In this document: positions 45,472-54,587 of the stretch, one piece after another | Numbering within the stretch: position 1 is the first letter of the stretch | Layout of the letters: each line of letters starts with the position of its first letter | Assembly: GCF_003391135.1 (NCBI RefSeq) | Contig: NZ_CP031455.1 | Coordinates: 3,441,001 to 3,505,000 of the forward strand | Direction of reading: 5' to 3' | Length of the DNA stretch: 64,000 nucleotides | Source: Streptoverticillium olivoreticuli subsp. olivoreticuli | Lineage (GTDB): Bacteria; Actinomycetota; Actinomycetes; Streptomycetales; Streptomycetaceae | Program-made: the position numbers and the translations under genes | The notes under the pieces: model-generated | What the model was told of the DNA's origin: nothing | The model's database searches: none | The model's input: the letters and a program-made list of their open reading frames with translations, nothing else

Positions 45472-46431
45472 GTGGAGCTCGAGGTCAGGCACCTCCGTGC
45501 GCTTTGCGCCATTGCCGACACCGGAAGTGTGCGGAAGGCCGCGCTCCAGCTCGGCATGACACAACCCTCGCTGACCACTCAACTCCGGCGTATCGAGGGG
45601 GCCGTGGGCGGTCTCCTGTTCACCCGCGGCCAGACGGGCAGCCGCCCCACCCCGCTCGGCGACACCGTCCTGCTCCGCGCGCGGCCCATAGTCGCCGAGA
45701 TGGCCGCCCTGGTGACGGCCGCGCGAAATGCCGCCGTGGGCGCGGGTGGTGAGCGGCTGCGGGTGGGCAGTGTCGGCAGCCGGGTGGTGACGGGGTGGCT
45801 GCGCCGCATCCACGCCCGGTTCCCCGATACGGATATCACCATCCATATAGAGGTATCGACGAACACTCTCCTCCAGCTGCTCGCCACCAACCAGCTCGAC
45901 GTGGCCTTCGTGCAGGAGACCGAGGGCTTCCCGCTGGCCGTGCCCGCGGGTGTCGAGCGGCGCGTGCTCACCACGCGCGAACCGAAGTTCGTCGCCCTCG
46001 CCGCCGGGCATCCGGCGGCCGGGCGGCCCGTGGTGAAGCTGACCGAACTCGCCGACGAGTCCTGGATCGTGGACCCGACCGCCGACCACGAGTGGGCCGC
46101 CCTGTGCCGGGCCTTCGCGACCACCGGGCTCGACCCCCGGCTGATCCACGTCCGCGACAACACCACCGCCGCGGACCTGGTCGCCTCCGGCGAGGCCGTA
46201 CGCCCCTGCCAGCCCACGGCCGAACCGGCCCCCGGCACGGTCGTCCGCCCCCTCCACGGCGACCCGCTGACCGCCGAACTCTCCCTCGCCGCCCGCGCGT
46301 GCGCCCGCCCGCTCCACGAACTGGACGCGCTCTTCACCGACCTGGAAGCGGCGTACACGGAGGCGGCGACACGAAGCCCGGCCTACCAGTCCTGGCTCGA
46401 CGCCAGGGGCACGCCCCTCTTCCGGGGCTGA
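45472..46431 (+). CDS. snpR: LysR-family activator of the protease gene
   Basis: 319 residues, GTG start. HTH: LCAIADTGSVRKAALQLGMT, with PSLTTQLRRIEGAVGGLLF completing the winged helix; a LysR substrate domain follows from residue 90. The divergent pairing with snapalysin is the classical snpR-snpA arrangement. The 204-bp gap between them should hold the LysR binding sites, probably the AT-richer part near 45365-45415. Confidence 0.92.
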   Translation: MELEVRHLRALCAIADTGSVRKAALQLGMTQPSLTTQLRRIEGAVGGLLFTRGQTGSRPTPLGDTVLLRARPIVAEMAALVTAARNAAVGAGGERLRVGSVGSRVVTGWLRRIHARFPDTDITIHIEVSTNTLLQLLATNQLDVAFVQETEGFPLAVPAGVERRVLTTREPKFVALAAGHPAAGRPVVKLTELADESWIVDPTADHEWAALCRAFATTGLDPRLIHVRDNTTAADLVASGEAVRPCQPTAEPAPGTVVRPLHGDPLTAELSLAARACARPLHELDALFTDLEAAYTEAATRSPAYQSWLDARGTPLFRG

Positions 46432-46435
46432 CCCG

Positions 46436-46507
46436 GGGGCCTGGGGCGGAGCCCCGCCACCGAACCGCGCTGACGCGCGTGGTGTCTTCAATCGCCGGAC
46501 GGGCTGA
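46436..46507 (+). repeat. interspersed repeat after the LysR gene
   Basis: GGGGCGGAGCCCC, then ACCGCGCTGACGCGCGTGGT and GTCTTCAATCGCCGGACGGG ending in CTGA. The last 24 bases differ by one base from the arms of the palindrome at 49783-49831. Confidence 0.65.
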
Positions 46508-46557
46508 ATCTTCGGGCTCGTCCGTTGGCGCCCGGTGTCAGAAAACGGCCCAGACCG

Positions 46558-46821
46558 CTACGCCATGTCTGCTCGCGCGGCCTTGACGTCGTCCACGAAG
46601 AACACATCTTGGGACCACTGGCCGGGCCATGCGGCGAGTATCAGGTCCTTCGGAGCCGCCTCGTCAAGCATGCGTCGCTTCTCCGTGATCCTGGTCGCCT
46701 GGCTTACCACTCCCTTCGCGTCGACGCGTATGAGCGTGACGGTCTGGCCCCGCCAAGGGAAGCCCTCGACATCACTGGTGCGACGGAGTGATGAAGCGTC
46801 AAAGTCTGCGAATCGCGGCAT
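46558..46821 (-). CDS. hypothetical protein
   Basis: 87 residues: MPRFADFDASSLRRTSDVEG and a C-terminal VFFVDDVKAARADMA. No signal peptide. A compact alpha/beta pattern (TVTLIRVDAKGVVSQ) is visible. Codon use is less GC-biased than in neighbours. Family not recognised. Confidence 0.65.
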   Translation of the reverse strand: MPRFADFDASSLRRTSDVEGFPWRGQTVTLIRVDAKGVVSQATRITEKRRMLDEAAPKDLILAAWPGQWSQDVFFVDDVKAARADMA

Positions 46822-46879
46822 GTGATCATGCTAATCACACCGTTGGCGAGGTCTGGGCATAATTCCCAAGTCGGCGGGC

Positions 46880-47158
46880 TCACAGTCCGCGCAATGCCTC
46901 GTAAAGGTCGCCGTAGACCGACCAGCAGTTGACGCTGCCGTCATCGTTCAGGCTGCCCATGTACCAGTCCGTGTCATCGACGGGCTGCACGAGACACAAG
47001 CCATGGAACCCCAGCACGATCGCGGGATGTACCACCTCGTCGGCCGCGTCGGCCCACGTCACGGTCCGGTTGGTGTGGAGCGCGACGGCCTCCCGGTCCC
47101 CGGACACCTCGCGGATCTGCTGAAGGGTCCACCCTGCGGGGAGTTGCGCGTCAGTCAT
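46880..47158 (-). CDS. hypothetical protein
   Basis: 92 residues starting MTDAQLPAGWTLQQIREVSG. It contains a run of tryptophan-rich strands (DDTDWYMGSLNDDGSVNCW) and ends YEALRGL. No signal peptide. It may be a small immunity-like or SMI1-like protein, but I cannot show this. It is 63 bp from the tRNA gene. Confidence 0.65.
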   Translation of the reverse strand: MTDAQLPAGWTLQQIREVSGDREAVALHTNRTVTWADAADEVVHPAIVLGFHGLCLVQPVDDTDWYMGSLNDDGSVNCWSVYGDLYEALRGL

Positions 47159-47221
47159 GCAGCGATGATCTCAGGAACCGCGCGAAGACCCCCAGCCGTG
47201 ATCGACTGGGGGTCTTCGTGA

Positions 47222-47296
47222 TGGTGGGCACAGACGGATTTGAACCGCCGACATCTGCTTTGTAAGAGCAGCGCTCTACCGCTGAGCTATGCGCCC
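47222..47296 (-). tRNA. tRNA-Val (anticodon UAC)
   Basis: On the minus strand it begins GGGCGCATAGCTCAGCGGTA and ends GGTTCAAATCCGTCTGTGCC plus CACCA. The acceptor, D, anticodon (CTGCT-CTTACAA-AGCAG) and T arms all pair. The anticodon is TAC, reading valine codons. CCA is encoded. Confidence 0.97.
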
Positions 47297-47472
47297 GGGA
47301 ACGAATAGACAGAGTACATGGCCGAAGGGCGGTCCTCGCAAACCGGGGCGGAGGGGGCGCGGGGGTTATCCCCACCCCCGATGCGGTAGCGGGCTTCATA
47401 CCGGGCGCGGTGACGGTTCCGTAGCGTGATGGGCATCCGCGACCCGCCCCGACCCGCCCTTACGGAGTCATC

Positions 47473-48246
47473 GTGAAACCCCGTTCCCGTACGCGTTCCG
47501 CCGCCCGGTTGTCCCTCGTCGCCGGTGGTGTGCTGCTCGCCGGGGTCGCCGTGACCGGGTGCGGGAACTCCGACCTGGACGACGCCGAGCCCGAGGACCG
47601 GGCGTTCGCGTTCTCCGGGCAGGAGCTGACCGTCGACTCCGACGACTCGCAGCTGGAGCTGGTGCCCGGCGGCGGCAAGGACGTGAAGGTGACCCGGTGG
47701 TTCGCCGGGTGGACCGTCGGCGGGTCCTCGAAGACCTCGTGGGCGATGGACGGGTCCACCCTGAAGCTGCGCATGCACTGCTCGGGCATCAGCTCCAATT
47801 GTCGGTCGAAGCACCGGATCGAGGTCCCCCGCGGGGTCAAGGTCACCGTGAAGGAGAAGAACGGCGGGGTCACGGCGAGCGGGTTCGACAAGGACCTCAA
47901 GATCTCCTCCGACAACGGCGAGGTCCGGGTCGCCGACTCCACCGGCGCCCTCGACCTCGCCAGCTCCAACGGCGCCGTGACCGCCACCGGCAGCACGGCC
48001 CACCAGGTCAGGGCCCGCTCCCAGAACGGGGCCATCCGGATCTCGCTGAAGCAGGTCCCGGACCGGGTGGAGACCACCAACGACAACGGCAGCACCCGGA
48101 TCGAGCTCCCGCACGCCCCGTACAAGGTCGACGCGCACAGCGACAACGGCGGTACGAAGGTGGACGTTCCCCGCGACGACGCCAGCCGGCACACGGTCTC
48201 CGCGCGCAGCGACAACGGCGAGGTGAAGGTCGTCACGGCGGGCTGA
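47473..48246 (+). CDS. DUF4097-type adhesin-like lipoprotein
   Basis: 257 residues, GTG start. Signal peptide with lipobox VAVTGC (Cys near residue 30). The body is a parallel beta-helix-like DUF4097 domain with repeats such as SSDNGEVRVADS, SSNGAVTATGS, SQNGAIRISL, NDNGSTRIEL and HSDNGGTKVDV. An extracytoplasmic role is likely, function not known. Confidence 0.88.
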   Translation: MKPRSRTRSAARLSLVAGGVLLAGVAVTGCGNSDLDDAEPEDRAFAFSGQELTVDSDDSQLELVPGGGKDVKVTRWFAGWTVGGSSKTSWAMDGSTLKLRMHCSGISSNCRSKHRIEVPRGVKVTVKEKNGGVTASGFDKDLKISSDNGEVRVADSTGALDLASSNGAVTATGSTAHQVRARSQNGAIRISLKQVPDRVETTNDNGSTRIELPHAPYKVDAHSDNGGTKVDVPRDDASRHTVSARSDNGEVKVVTAG

Positions 48247-48320
48247 CCGTCCTGTGTGTTCGTCCCCGGCGGGTGGGAGAATGGCATCCGGGCCAGGGGC
48301 GATCCATCGGGAGAGGGCAA

Positions 48321-49724
48321 GTGACGGCGACCATCGCGCAGTCCGTACGACCGGCACGCCGCCGTTTCCGCTCCCCGGGGGCCGGTGGGGCCGTGACCGC
48401 GTTGGCCGCCGCGGCCCGGGAGACCGCCGGGCTCGCACTGCTGCCCGTGGTGCTGTTCGCCGCGGCGCTGCCCGCGTCCTTCTCCGGCGGCGGCCCGCGC
48501 CGCTGGGGCCGGGCCCGCGGCGAGGGGCAGCGGGCCGACGCGCAGGCGGCGAAGGACGCGGCGGCCGCGGCGTTCTACGAGCTGGACACCGCCCAGCGCG
48601 ACCTGCGGATCTCCATCGAGACGATCACCGCGGTCGACTCCTCGCCCGCCGCCCGCAAGGCGGCCGCCGACTTCGCGGCCTTCGGGCAGCGCATCGACGA
48701 GGTGTCGCACGCCTACATCACGGCCGTCGACTCCCACGACCTCGACCGCGAGGACCTGGACGCCGCGTCGGCGGTCCGCGCGCGTACGGACCTGACCCGC
48801 GCCAAGGACGAGCTGCTGCGGGTCAAGGCCGACCTGGAGCGGTTCGGGGCGGGCCTCGCGCCGCTGCTGGGGTCCGCGGAGGACCGGCTGGCACGGCTCG
48901 CACCGGCCGTGGAGCGGGCCCGGCAGCAGCTCCTGGCCGCGAGCGACGCGCTCGACGCCGTGCGGGCCTCGGGCCTGCGCGCCGACGACCTGGCCGCGCG
49001 GCTCGCGGCCCTCTCCCCCGAGCTGACCAAGCTCAACCAGGGCGCCGGGCAGCACGGCGTGCAGGAGACCGTCGCCCGCGCCGAGCGGGTGCAGCGCGAG
49101 GCCGAGGTGATCCGCGGCGAGGCCGGGGGCCTGCCGCAGAAGGCCGCGGACATCGACAAGCGGCTCGTGTCGCTGCGGACCCGCGCCCAGGCGATCACCA
49201 CGCGCGCCGCCGGTGTGGGCCCCGTCCTCAGCGAGCTGCGCCGCCGTTACAGCGCCGCGTGCTGGCAGGACCTCCAGCGGGTGCCCGAGGAGGCGGAGCG
49301 TGCCGTCGCCCAGGCCGAGGCGAAGCTGCGGGAGGCGCAGACCGCGCGCGACGCGCAGCGCTGGCCGGACGCGCTCGCCGGCCTCTCGACCGTGCGGGCC
49401 CTGCTGAACACCACCGACGAGGCGGTCTCCGCCGCGGGTGACCGGCTGCGGCGGCTGGACGAGGTGTCGTTCGACCACCAGAAGGAGGTCGAGCGCACCC
49501 GCTTCGCCGTACGGGACGCGCAGCGGCTCGCCATGGCGGGCCGCAGCACGCCGGACCCGCGCCACGCGCACCCGCTGGACGAGGCGGTGGCCCGCCTGGA
49601 CCGGGCGGTGGCGGGCCTCGAAGGGCGCCATCCGGACTGGTGGCACTTCCTGCTGGAGACGGAGGCGGTGCGGTCCGCCGCGGCGCGCGTGGTCCAGGAC
49701 ATCAGGGAAGCGCGCAGTCGCTGA
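48321..49724 (+). CDS. coiled-coil membrane protein
   Basis: 467 residues, GTG 48321 after GGGAGAGGGCAA. A membrane helix lies at about 37-56 (TAGLALLPVVLFAAALPASF), and from residue 75 to the end the chain is a long Ala/Arg/Glu/Leu-rich coiled coil. It resembles Streptomyces proteins with polar-growth-like helical domains, but no named family can be assigned. The DUF4097 gene lies 74 bp upstream on the same strand. Confidence 0.82.
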   Translation: MTATIAQSVRPARRRFRSPGAGGAVTALAAAARETAGLALLPVVLFAAALPASFSGGGPRRWGRARGEGQRADAQAAKDAAAAAFYELDTAQRDLRISIETITAVDSSPAARKAAADFAAFGQRIDEVSHAYITAVDSHDLDREDLDAASAVRARTDLTRAKDELLRVKADLERFGAGLAPLLGSAEDRLARLAPAVERARQQLLAASDALDAVRASGLRADDLAARLAALSPELTKLNQGAGQHGVQETVARAERVQREAEVIRGEAGGLPQKAADIDKRLVSLRTRAQAITTRAAGVGPVLSELRRRYSAACWQDLQRVPEEAERAVAQAEAKLREAQTARDAQRWPDALAGLSTVRALLNTTDEAVSAAGDRLRRLDEVSFDHQKEVERTRFAVRDAQRLAMAGRSTPDPRHAHPLDEAVARLDRAVAGLEGRHPDWWHFLLETEAVRSAAARVVQDIREARSR

Positions 49725-49782
49725 ATTGTGCCGTAACGCGCGGGTCCGTTGCCGCCTGCGGCGGAACCGCGCTCCGCGCGGT

Positions 49783-49831
49783 GTCCTCAATCGCCGGACG
49801 GGCTGATTCAGCCCGTCCGGCGATTGAGGAC
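49783..49831. repeat. 24-bp palindromic repeat
   Basis: Arms 49783-49806 and 49808-49831 are perfect reverse complements with one base between. The sequence GTCCTCAATCGCCGGACGGG is a common Streptomyces intergenic motif (recalled). It is followed by GGGGTCCGGGG and GGGAAGGGGCGGGG blocks to ~49900. It may end transcription of the coiled-coil gene. Confidence 0.75.
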
Positions 49832-49975
49832 AAGCGGCGCAGCCGCTTCAGGGGGTCCGGGGTCTCCCCGGTTTCGGGAAGGGGCGGGGCTGGGGAACAA
49901 GACCGCCGGGCCGCACCCGGGCACGGGTCCGGGCGAAGCAGGGCCGAGGAAAAATCCGCCCGTTATCCTTCGCAC

Positions 49976-50191
49976 ATGCCTCGCTACGAATACCGCTGCA
50001 AAGCCTGCGGCGACACCTTCGAGCTCAACCGCCCGATGGCCGAGTCGTCCGCCCCCGCCACCTGCCCCGAAGGCCACACGGACACCGTGAAGCTGCTGTC
50101 GACCGTCGCCGTCACCGGCGCCGCCGCGGCAACCCCCGCACCCCGGGCCGGTGGTGGCGGTGGCTGCTGCGGCGGCGGTTGCTGCGGCTGA
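49976..50191 (+). CDS. FmdB-type zinc-ribbon protein
   Basis: 71 residues. MPRYEYRCKACGDTFELNRP is the classic FmdB start with the first CxxC, and CPEGH gives the second half of the ribbon. The tail is Gly-rich and ends CCGGGCCG, an extra Cys cluster. Role unknown, probably regulatory or metal storage. Confidence 0.9.
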   Translation: MPRYEYRCKACGDTFELNRPMAESSAPATCPEGHTDTVKLLSTVAVTGAAAATPAPRAGGGGGCCGGGCCG

Positions 50192-50203
50192 CGGGACCCG
50201 CCG

Positions 50204-50866
50204 TCAGGCGACCCGGCGGGAGAGGGTCAGGCCGTCCGCGACCGCCAGCATGACGGAGTCCATGCGCTTGTCGGCGGCCACGTGCTCGTTGAACGCGTCG
50301 ACCGCCGCACCCATGCGCGAGGTCTCAGGGGCGAGGACCTGCCCGCTGAAGAGGACGTTGTCGGCCACGATCAGAGCGCCGGGGCGCAGCCGCGGCACGA
50401 GCTCCTCCCAGTAGTCGACGTAGCCCTCCTTGTCGGCGTCGATGAAGGCCAGGTCGATGTGCGGCTCGGCCGGCATGGCCTTCAGCGAGTCGAGCGCGGC
50501 GCCGATCCGCAGCTCGACGCGGTCGGCGACACCCGCCCCGGTCCACGCGTCGCGCGCGTAGGCCGTCCACTCCTCGGAGATGTCGAGGGTGATCAACTTG
50601 CCGTCGGCGGGCAGCGCCTGGGCCATGGACAGGGCCGAGAGGCCGGTGAAGGTGCCGACCTCCACGATGTGCCGGGCGCCGGTGAGCCGGACGAGGAAGG
50701 CCAGCAACGGGCCCTGCTCCCGGGCGATCTGCTTGACGGCGACGCCGGGCAGCGCGGTGCGGGTGATGTCGACGAGTGCCCGCTGCGACGGGAGCAGCGG
50801 CGGGTTGTGGGCGAGCACGTACTCGTACAGCTCGGGGGTCATCCGGATGCCCTTGAAATCGGTCAC
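50204..50866 (-). CDS. SAM-dependent O-methyltransferase
   Basis: 220 residues. GTG 50866 has GGAGCTTCGC upstream. IVEVGTFTGLSALSMAQ is the SAM-binding motif, and LAFIDADKEGYVDYWE and LIVADNVLFSGQV are typical of the CCoAOMT-like family that methylates catechols. The start TDFKGIRMTPELYEYV is also canonical. Substrate not known. Confidence 0.92.
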   Translation of the reverse strand: MTDFKGIRMTPELYEYVLAHNPPLLPSQRALVDITRTALPGVAVKQIAREQGPLLAFLVRLTGARHIVEVGTFTGLSALSMAQALPADGKLITLDISEEWTAYARDAWTGAGVADRVELRIGAALDSLKAMPAEPHIDLAFIDADKEGYVDYWEELVPRLRPGALIVADNVLFSGQVLAPETSRMGAAVDAFNEHVAADKRMDSVMLAVADGLTLSRRVA

Positions 50867-50916
50867 GCGAAGCTCCTCGGGGGCGGAAACGGCCAACGGC
50901 CGGACTCCCGAGGAGA

Positions 50917-51717
50917 TTACGCCGCCCCGGCGAACGCCCGCAGGATCTCCTCACCGGCCAGCACGCCCCGCGTCCGAAGGGCGGTCACGTGCGGTGCGGT
51001 CCAGCCCGCGTCCGCGAGTTCGCCGTGGCCCGGGCGCCAGCCGCGGTCGGCGGCGAGCAGCAGGTCCGCGTCGAGCAGGGAGTCACCGGCGGCGAGCACC
51101 TCGGACGCGCCCGTGCGGCGGGCGACCTCGGCGACCGCGGCGCTCTTGGTGAGCGGCTCCGGCACGGCGTAGAGCTTGCGGCCCTGGAGCGAGACCGACC
51201 AGCGGCGGGCGCGGGCCCACTCGGTGAGCTCCAGGACCCAGCCGTCGGGCAGCAGCGGCCGGTCCACGACGAGGTAGGCGAAGAGGTCCTCGGCCGTGCG
51301 CTCCTTGAGCAGCCAGGCCGGGTCGGCGGTGCGCGTCAGGTGCGCGCGGACCTCGTCCAGCGGGGCGCACTCGGCGGCCAGCGTCCGCTCCACGCTCCGC
51401 CGCCAGTCGGCGTCGGACTCGCCCCGTACGAGCAGCTCGCCGCCGTTGGCGCAGATCGCGAACTCCGGTGCGGGGCCGGGCAGCCGGATGCGGCCGTACT
51501 GCTCGCGGGTCCGGGTGGTGGTGGGCACGAAGGCGGCGGTACGGGCCAGGCCGGCGAGCAGTCCCGCCGCCGTCTCCGTCATGTACGAGAGCGGTCTGCT
51601 CTCGTACACCTCGACGCAGAGCAGGCGGGGCGCCCGGGCGTCCGGCGTCCCGAGGGCGAGCGCGGCGGCGGAGTAGATGAGGGTGCGATCGAGGTCGCTG
51701 GCGACGAGGAGGGTCAC
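50917..51717 (-). CDS. HAD-family hydrolase of the ter-type cluster
   Basis: 266 residues. GTG 51717 overlaps the stop of the PRTase-StiP gene as GTGA. SDLDRTLIYS is HAD motif I, ICANGGELLV follows, and ASEVLAAGDSLLDADLLLAA is motif IV. It is related to trehalose- and sucrose-phosphatase-type HADs and has a fixed place at the end of such ter clusters. Substrate unknown; phosphate removal from a nucleoside- or sugar-phosphate is possible. Confidence 0.88.
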   Translation of the reverse strand: MTLLVASDLDRTLIYSAAALALGTPDARAPRLLCVEVYESRPLSYMTETAAGLLAGLARTAAFVPTTTRTREQYGRIRLPGPAPEFAICANGGELLVRGESDADWRRSVERTLAAECAPLDEVRAHLTRTADPAWLLKERTAEDLFAYLVVDRPLLPDGWVLELTEWARARRWSVSLQGRKLYAVPEPLTKSAAVAEVARRTGASEVLAAGDSLLDADLLLAADRGWRPGHGELADAGWTAPHVTALRTRGVLAGEEILRAFAGAA

Positions 51718-54587
51718 GGGGCGGCCACCGCCGTGCCGTCCGCACCGGTCGCGCCGCGGGTGTAGCGGGGGTGGATCAGGCCGACGCAGCTGTACGGCAG
51801 GCCGTCCACCTCCTCGACCGGGACGCCGCGCTGGGCGGCCAGCAGCCGCACGTGGCCGAGGTCCGCGCCCGCGCCCCGCCGGGCGAGGATCTTCCACGGG
51901 ACGCGGCGCAGCAGGACGCGCGTGGTCTCGCCGACGCCGGGCTTGACGAGGTTGACGTCGTGGATGCCGAACTCCTCGCTGATGCGCTCGACGGCCGCCC
52001 AGCCCTCCCAGGTGGGTGTGCGGTCGGCGGCGGCCATGTCCTTCGCGTCGCGGGCGACCTGCTCCCGGGCGTCGGGGAAGCGCGCGGCGACGGCTTCGAT
52101 CAGGTCGCGCGAGACGTCGCCGCCCGCGAGCTCGCGGTAGAACTTCGCGCCGTGGAAGTCGTGCGGGCCGACGAGGTCGGAGCGCAGGACCGTACGCGAG
52201 ATCAGGCCGGACACCGTCGAGTTGAGGCACGCGGAGGGGATGAGGAAGTCGTCGCGCGTGCCGTAGGTCTCCACGCAGTGGCCGGGGTCGGCGAGGACCG
52301 CGAGGCGGGGGTCGAACCCCTCGGAGCCGGCCAGGGCGTCGGCGAGTTCGCGGGTGATCGCGCCCTTGCCCGTCCAGCCGTCGACGAACACGACGTCGGC
52401 CGGGTCGTGGTGGGCGGCCAGCCAGCGCAGGGCCGTGCGGTCGATGCCGCGGCCGCGCACGATGGAGACGGCGTAGTGCGGCAGGTCGAGGCCGTACGCG
52501 TGCCGGGCCCAGCGGCGCATCAGCACGCCGACGGGGGTGCCCGCGCGGGCCAGCGACACCAGCACCGGGCGGGGCGAGCGCTCGGCGAGCACGGTCTCCG
52601 TCACGACGCCGACGGCCCGCGCCATGCGGGACGCGGAGGCGTCGAGCGCGGCGCGGAACAGCGCCTGGTACTCCGCGCCGGGCTGGTACTCGACGGGCAG
52701 CGACTCGGCGTAGTGCGCGCCGCCGCTCTGGATCGCCTCCTCGCGCTCCTCGGTGGGGGCTTCGAGGGTGACCCCGGAGAGGTCCTGGAGCAGCCAGCCG
52801 ACGTCCTCGGGGGCGTAGGAGGAGAAGGCGGGACCGCGCAGCGGTTCTGGCATGGCCGGGGCAGCCTCGGGGGTGTGGGAGGGGACGACGGCGAGCAGGA
52901 CGTGCCCGGTGTGCGGGGCGAGAGCGTCCAACAGGCCGCCGGGGGCGTGGAGTTCGGGGGTGTCGCCGTGGGAGTCGACGACGGCGACGACGGCGTCGAA
53001 GCCGGCGCCCGCGACGTTGTACGCGTAGCGGGGCCCGGGTCCGTCGGCGGGGTCGTCGTGGGCGGGGAAGCCGATGCGCGTACGGATGGCGTAGCCGGGG
53101 TCGTCGACGGCGAGCACGGGCGACCGGGTGGTGGTGGAGAACCGCACGTCGACGCTGTGGCGCCGACCGGCTCCCGGGGCACCCGGCACGTCTGCGGCAT
53201 CTGCGGCGGGGCCGCTCGCCCGGTCACCTCGCCCCGTTCCGAGGCGCCCGCTGTCGTGGCCGTTCCGGCCGGCTTCGGCGGGGCCGCTCGCCAGGCCGTC
53301 GCGCGTCGTCCCGACGCACCCGCCCGCGTGACGGCTGCCCTCCGGGACGCCGGGCGCGATGCCGGCATGCCCGCCCGCTCGGTCGCCTCGCCCCGCACCC
53401 GGGAAGTCCGGAGTGGTTGCGGCGGAACCGCTCGCCAGGCTGCCTCGCCCCGCTTCCGGGCACCCGCCGTCGTGGCCGTCCCGGCCGGCTTCCGGGGCAC
53501 GGCTGTCATCCGGGACGCCCGGCGCGTAGTCGGGCGAGCCGCTCGCCAGGTCGCCGCCGTCGCCGCCACAGGACTCCCGTACCCGATCCGCGCGGCCACC
53601 CTTCTCCGCGGGGCCGCCGAGCGCCTCCTCCAGCGCGCAGGCGAGCCGCAGGGGCGCGTACATCAGCTCCTCGTTGCCGAGGACGAGCACGCGGCGAGCC
53701 CCTCGTGGGAGGGCTTCGGCGATCCGGGCGGCCATCTCCGGCAGCGCGGCTTCCAGCCGGGACCGGTGCGCGGGGGTGAAGCCGTGCCGCCCGCCGTCGG
53801 GCACACCGGCGGGCCATCCGAGCTCGACCCGCTGCGGGCCGCGCTCCCGCTGCCGCGCGCCGTCGCCGCGCGGTGCGGGCGCCGCGTCTGCCGGCTCGTG
53901 CTCCGCCACCAGGGCCCGGCCCCGTTCCAGCACCCCGGCGGGGAGCCGTACCGTGCCGGAGGCGAGGGCGAGGACGTCCACGCGGGCGCCCAGTTCCGCG
54001 GCGAAGTCGGTCAGGCGCGCGCGGTCGGCCGGGCCGCGCATGTCGACCAGGGCCACGATCACGTACCGCTCGCGCGGGAAGCGCGCGTGGAGCGCGGTGA
54101 TCGTGTTGAGGACCGTGCGGCCCGTGGAGAACTCGTCGTCGACGAGGATCAGCGGGCCGTCGCCCGACAGCAGCGCGGGGTCCTCGGGCAGCAGCAGGTG
54201 GGACGTGGCGTGGCTGTGCTCCTCCTCGAAGCCGCCGACCGGGGTCACGCCCGGGACGGGCCGCCGGGTGGAGTGCAGGTAGGGCGCGAGGCCGAGGCCG
54301 TCGGCGACCGCGTGGCCCAGGCCGGTGGCCGTCTCCGCGTAGCCGAGGACGACGGCCCGTGCCGCGTCGGCGTCGCCGAGGAGCGCGCGGACCCTGCGCC
54401 CGAGCCCGGCCCCCGAGCCATGGACCGTGGACGGCGCGACGGGCACGTGCTTGCCGAGCACGTGGGACACCAGCAGGTGGGCCCGCTTGGGGTTGCGCCG
54501 CAGGGCCAGGCCCAGCAGGTCCCGGAGGGGGGCGTCACCCTCCAGCCCGACCCCGAGCCGGTCCTCGACCCAGCTCCCCGACCACAT
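51714..54587 (-). CDS. PRTase-TRSP-StiP fusion protein of the ter-type cluster
   Basis: 957 residues from ATG 54587 (GTG 54590 also possible; both overlap the aldolase stop). Domain 1 (about 1-245) is a phosphoribosyltransferase with the PRPP loop LILVDDEFSTGRT (147-159). Domain 2 is a TRSP domain (RRVLVLGNEELMYAPLRLA, then RFSTTTRSPVLAVDDPGYAI) split by a ~150-residue low-complexity insert (326-478). Domain 3 (about 580-957) is a StiP-type cysteine-protease-like region (LVSLARAGTPVGVLMRRW, HYAVSIVRGRGID, NVNLVKPGVGETTR). Elsewhere these are separate genes. The set is thought to make or use a nucleoside-like molecule in stress response. Confidence 0.85.
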   Translation of the reverse strand: MWSGSWVEDRLGVGLEGDAPLRDLLGLALRRNPKRAHLLVSHVLGKHVPVAPSTVHGSGAGLGRRVRALLGDADAARAVVLGYAETATGLGHAVADGLGLAPYLHSTRRPVPGVTPVGGFEEEHSHATSHLLLPEDPALLSGDGPLILVDDEFSTGRTVLNTITALHARFPRERYVIVALVDMRGPADRARLTDFAAELGARVDVLALASGTVRLPAGVLERGRALVAEHEPADAAPAPRGDGARQRERGPQRVELGWPAGVPDGGRHGFTPAHRSRLEAALPEMAARIAEALPRGARRVLVLGNEELMYAPLRLACALEEALGGPAEKGGRADRVRESCGGDGGDLASGSPDYAPGVPDDSRAPEAGRDGHDGGCPEAGRGSLASGSAATTPDFPGAGRGDRAGGHAGIAPGVPEGSRHAGGCVGTTRDGLASGPAEAGRNGHDSGRLGTGRGDRASGPAADAADVPGAPGAGRRHSVDVRFSTTTRSPVLAVDDPGYAIRTRIGFPAHDDPADGPGPRYAYNVAGAGFDAVVAVVDSHGDTPELHAPGGLLDALAPHTGHVLLAVVPSHTPEAAPAMPEPLRGPAFSSYAPEDVGWLLQDLSGVTLEAPTEEREEAIQSGGAHYAESLPVEYQPGAEYQALFRAALDASASRMARAVGVVTETVLAERSPRPVLVSLARAGTPVGVLMRRWARHAYGLDLPHYAVSIVRGRGIDRTALRWLAAHHDPADVVFVDGWTGKGAITRELADALAGSEGFDPRLAVLADPGHCVETYGTRDDFLIPSACLNSTVSGLISRTVLRSDLVGPHDFHGAKFYRELAGGDVSRDLIEAVAARFPDAREQVARDAKDMAAADRTPTWEGWAAVERISEEFGIHDVNLVKPGVGETTRVLLRRVPWKILARRGAGADLGHVRLLAAQRGVPVEEVDGLPYSCVGLIHPRYTRGATGADGTAVAAP

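Noticed and set aside
47559..48320. Upstream extension of the coiled-coil gene frame
   Set aside because: It is a shadow of the DUF4097 gene; GTG 48321 has a good SD.
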